In this document: one piece after another, positions 62,930 to 64,000 of the stretch | Layout of the letters: each line of letters begins with the position of its first letter | Numbering within the stretch: the stretch's first letter is position 1 | Assembly: GCF_900110995.1 (NCBI RefSeq) | Contig: NZ_FOJF01000001.1 | Span: forward strand, 4,500,803 to 4,564,802 | DNA length: 64,000 nucleotides | Direction: 5' to 3' | Source of the DNA: Chitinophaga sp. YR573 | Lineage (GTDB): Bacteria > Bacteroidota > Bacteroidia > Chitinophagales > Chitinophagaceae | Notes under the pieces: model-generated | Database searches by the model: none | Seen by the model: only the letters and a program-made list of their open reading frames with translations | Told to the model about the DNA's origin: nothing | Program-made: the position numbers and the translations under genes

Positions 62930-64000
62930 ATGAAGAAGACAAGAAAAAGGATATTCCGGATATTGTTGATACTGGGATTGGTGGTTTTATTAGTGGCAGC
63001 TGGTGCCATAGGGGTATTATACACGCAGCAGGCACGACTTACTGCTATTGCTGTGAGGGAATTAAACAAACAGTTACCGGGAGAACTGGTGGTGGCGGAC
63101 AGTGAGATCTCTCTTTTTCAGAATTTCCCCTATATCTCCATAGGGTTACGCAATGTGCGTTTTTATGCCAATAAACAGCAAAAAGGAAAGCCTTTATATC
63201 AACTGGAACGCCTGTATGCAGGTTTCAGTTTGCCGGATATTCTGCGGGAGAAGTATAATGTAAAGGTGCTTTTCTTAAAGAATGGTCACCTGGATATGGT
63301 TAGAGAGCCGGATGGCAAGTTAAACCTGGTGGAGGCCAACAGACTTCAACAGGATACGATTACTACTACAGAAACTTCTTCCGGTAGCCTCGATCTGGAC
63401 ATTAAGAAGATCGTATTAAAGAATATAGATGTTTCTTATTATGATCAGACTAACGGGCAACGACTGTCTACGCATATAGATAAAATCAAAACAGCTTTCA
63501 GTGCCAATGATACCCTTATAAACGGCTCTCTTGAGGGTGGGTTTGAAGTGGATGTGACCAGTCCGGGGGATACCGTGTTATTCCGTCACAAGTGCATGGA
63601 AGCAAATATTAAAGTCGCTTACAATAGTAAAGAACAGTTTCTGAACATTTCATCCAGTGAAGTAAAGCTGGAAGCTGCTACATTGAAAGTACAGGGTACC
63701 GTCGATTTGCAGCATGGTAAGATGGTGAATATAAAAGTAACAGGAGACAGACCGGATCTGAACCTGCTGTTTGCTTTTGCGCCTAAAAATGTAGCAGATG
63801 AATTAAAGCATTTCAGTTATGATGGACGGATCTATTTTAATGGGACTATCATAGGGAAACTGGCAGATGGGCAACAACCCAAAATCGATGTTTCTTTTGG
63901 TTGTGAAGATGCCTGGTTTTTAAATAAAGCTGCTGATAAAAAACTGGATCAGTTAGGATTTAAAGGATATTATACCAATGGTACTGAACATTCCCTGAAA
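62930..64000 (+). CDS. AsmA-like protein, 3' end beyond the window
   Basis: The reading frame from the ATG at 62930 stays open for 357 codons to the window end. It starts MKKTRKRIFRILLILGLVVL, an uncleaved membrane anchor. The rest is beta-rich with SEISLFQNFPYISIGLRNVR and FLKNGHLDMVREPDGKLNLV. This is typical of AsmA/TamB-type proteins, which help lipid or outer-membrane protein traffic across the periplasm. Family members in Bacteroidota are usually 800 residues or more, so well over half is probably missing. It is divergent from the AraC-type gene, with promoters in the 133 bases between. Confidence 0.88.
   Translation, partial: MKKTRKRIFRILLILGLVVLLVAAGAIGVLYTQQARLTAIAVRELNKQLPGELVVADSEISLFQNFPYISIGLRNVRFYANKQQKGKPLYQLERLYAGFSLPDILREKYNVKVLFLKNGHLDMVREPDGKLNLVEANRLQQDTITTTETSSGSLDLDIKKIVLKNIDVSYYDQTNGQRLSTHIDKIKTAFSANDTLINGSLEGGFEVDVTSPGDTVLFRHKCMEANIKVAYNSKEQFLNISSSEVKLEAATLKVQGTVDLQHGKMVNIKVTGDRPDLNLLFAFAPKNVADELKHFSYDGRIYFNGTIIGKLADGQQPKIDVSFGCEDAWFLNKAADKKLDQLGFKGYYTNGTEHSLK

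Noticed and set aside
62797-63069. N-terminal extension of the AraC-type open frame
   Set aside because: The added sequence overlaps the divergent AsmA-like gene and crosses a -7 element, and the family normally begins close to the ATG at 62796.

Overview
The window looks like a chromosomal segment from a Bacteroidota bacterium, most likely a Chitinophaga-type member of the Chitinophagaceae. The reasons are a secreted protein with SprB-like repeats and a gliding/type IX (CHU_C-type) C-terminal domain, several promoters with the Bacteroidota -7 element TAnnTTTG, weak Shine-Dalgarno sequences, an alginate_exp-type porin beside nitrate genes, and a UpxY/NusG-like protein inside an exopolysaccharide operon. 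I see no tRNA, rRNA, CRISPR array, insertion sequence or phage gene. The genus is an inference, not a measurement.

Region 1 (27-4421, + strand) is a four-gene operon: a membrane-anchored coiled-coil protein, a solute-binding-like domain fused to an OmpA peptidoglycan-binding domain, an ABC permease and an ABC ATPase. It resembles a NitT/TauT-type importer whose binding protein is tied to the cell wall. A bidirectional terminator separates it from region 2 (4514-9621, - strand): biotin synthase, an M42 metallopeptidase, a UbiA-like membrane protein, an acyl-CoA carboxylase beta subunit (a biotin-dependent pathway) and a small lipoprotein. Region 3 (9772-16495) holds a LuxE-like acyl-protein synthetase, a methyltransferase, an unknown protein, the SprB/CHU_C secreted protein, a histidine kinase with a separate receiver, and a LuxR-type response regulator placed directly before region 4.

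Region 4 (16661-42543, + strand) is a near-continuous 23-gene exopolysaccharide operon. It contains Wza- and Wzc-like export/kinase proteins, a NusG-like antiterminator, enzymes for GDP-L-fucose (manC, gmd, fcl) and UDP-glucuronate (ugd), a flippase, a polymerase, six glycosyltransferases, three membrane acyltransferases, a pyruvyltransferase, a WcaF-type acetyltransferase, a VanZ-like protein, a beta-propeller protein of unclear role and a WcaJ-type initiating transferase. Many genes overlap by 1-41 bases. The predicted product is a colanic-acid-like polymer with fucose, glucuronate, pyruvate and acyl groups. A degenerate histidine kinase and a fourth acyltransferase follow, each with its own transcription signals.

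Region 5 (44592-46094) is malate:quinone oxidoreductase. Region 6 (46298-58489) is a nitrate/nitrite assimilation locus. On the - strand are nirB, nirD, a porin, a NarK-type transporter, a 1174-residue nitrate reductase fused to its own NAD(P)H-flavin module, and a rubredoxin-tailed reductase-like protein. Divergently on the + strand are the sirohaem methyltransferase cobA and an FNR-like regulator with the cysteines for an iron-sulfur cluster. The divergent promoter region carries an FNR-like palindrome. Region 7 (58484-61113) is a NarXL-like two-component pair; the kinase is preceded by an unusual array of TATATA elements at 11-base spacing. The window ends with a DUF983 protein, an AraC regulator and the beginning of an AsmA-like protein that runs off the edge.
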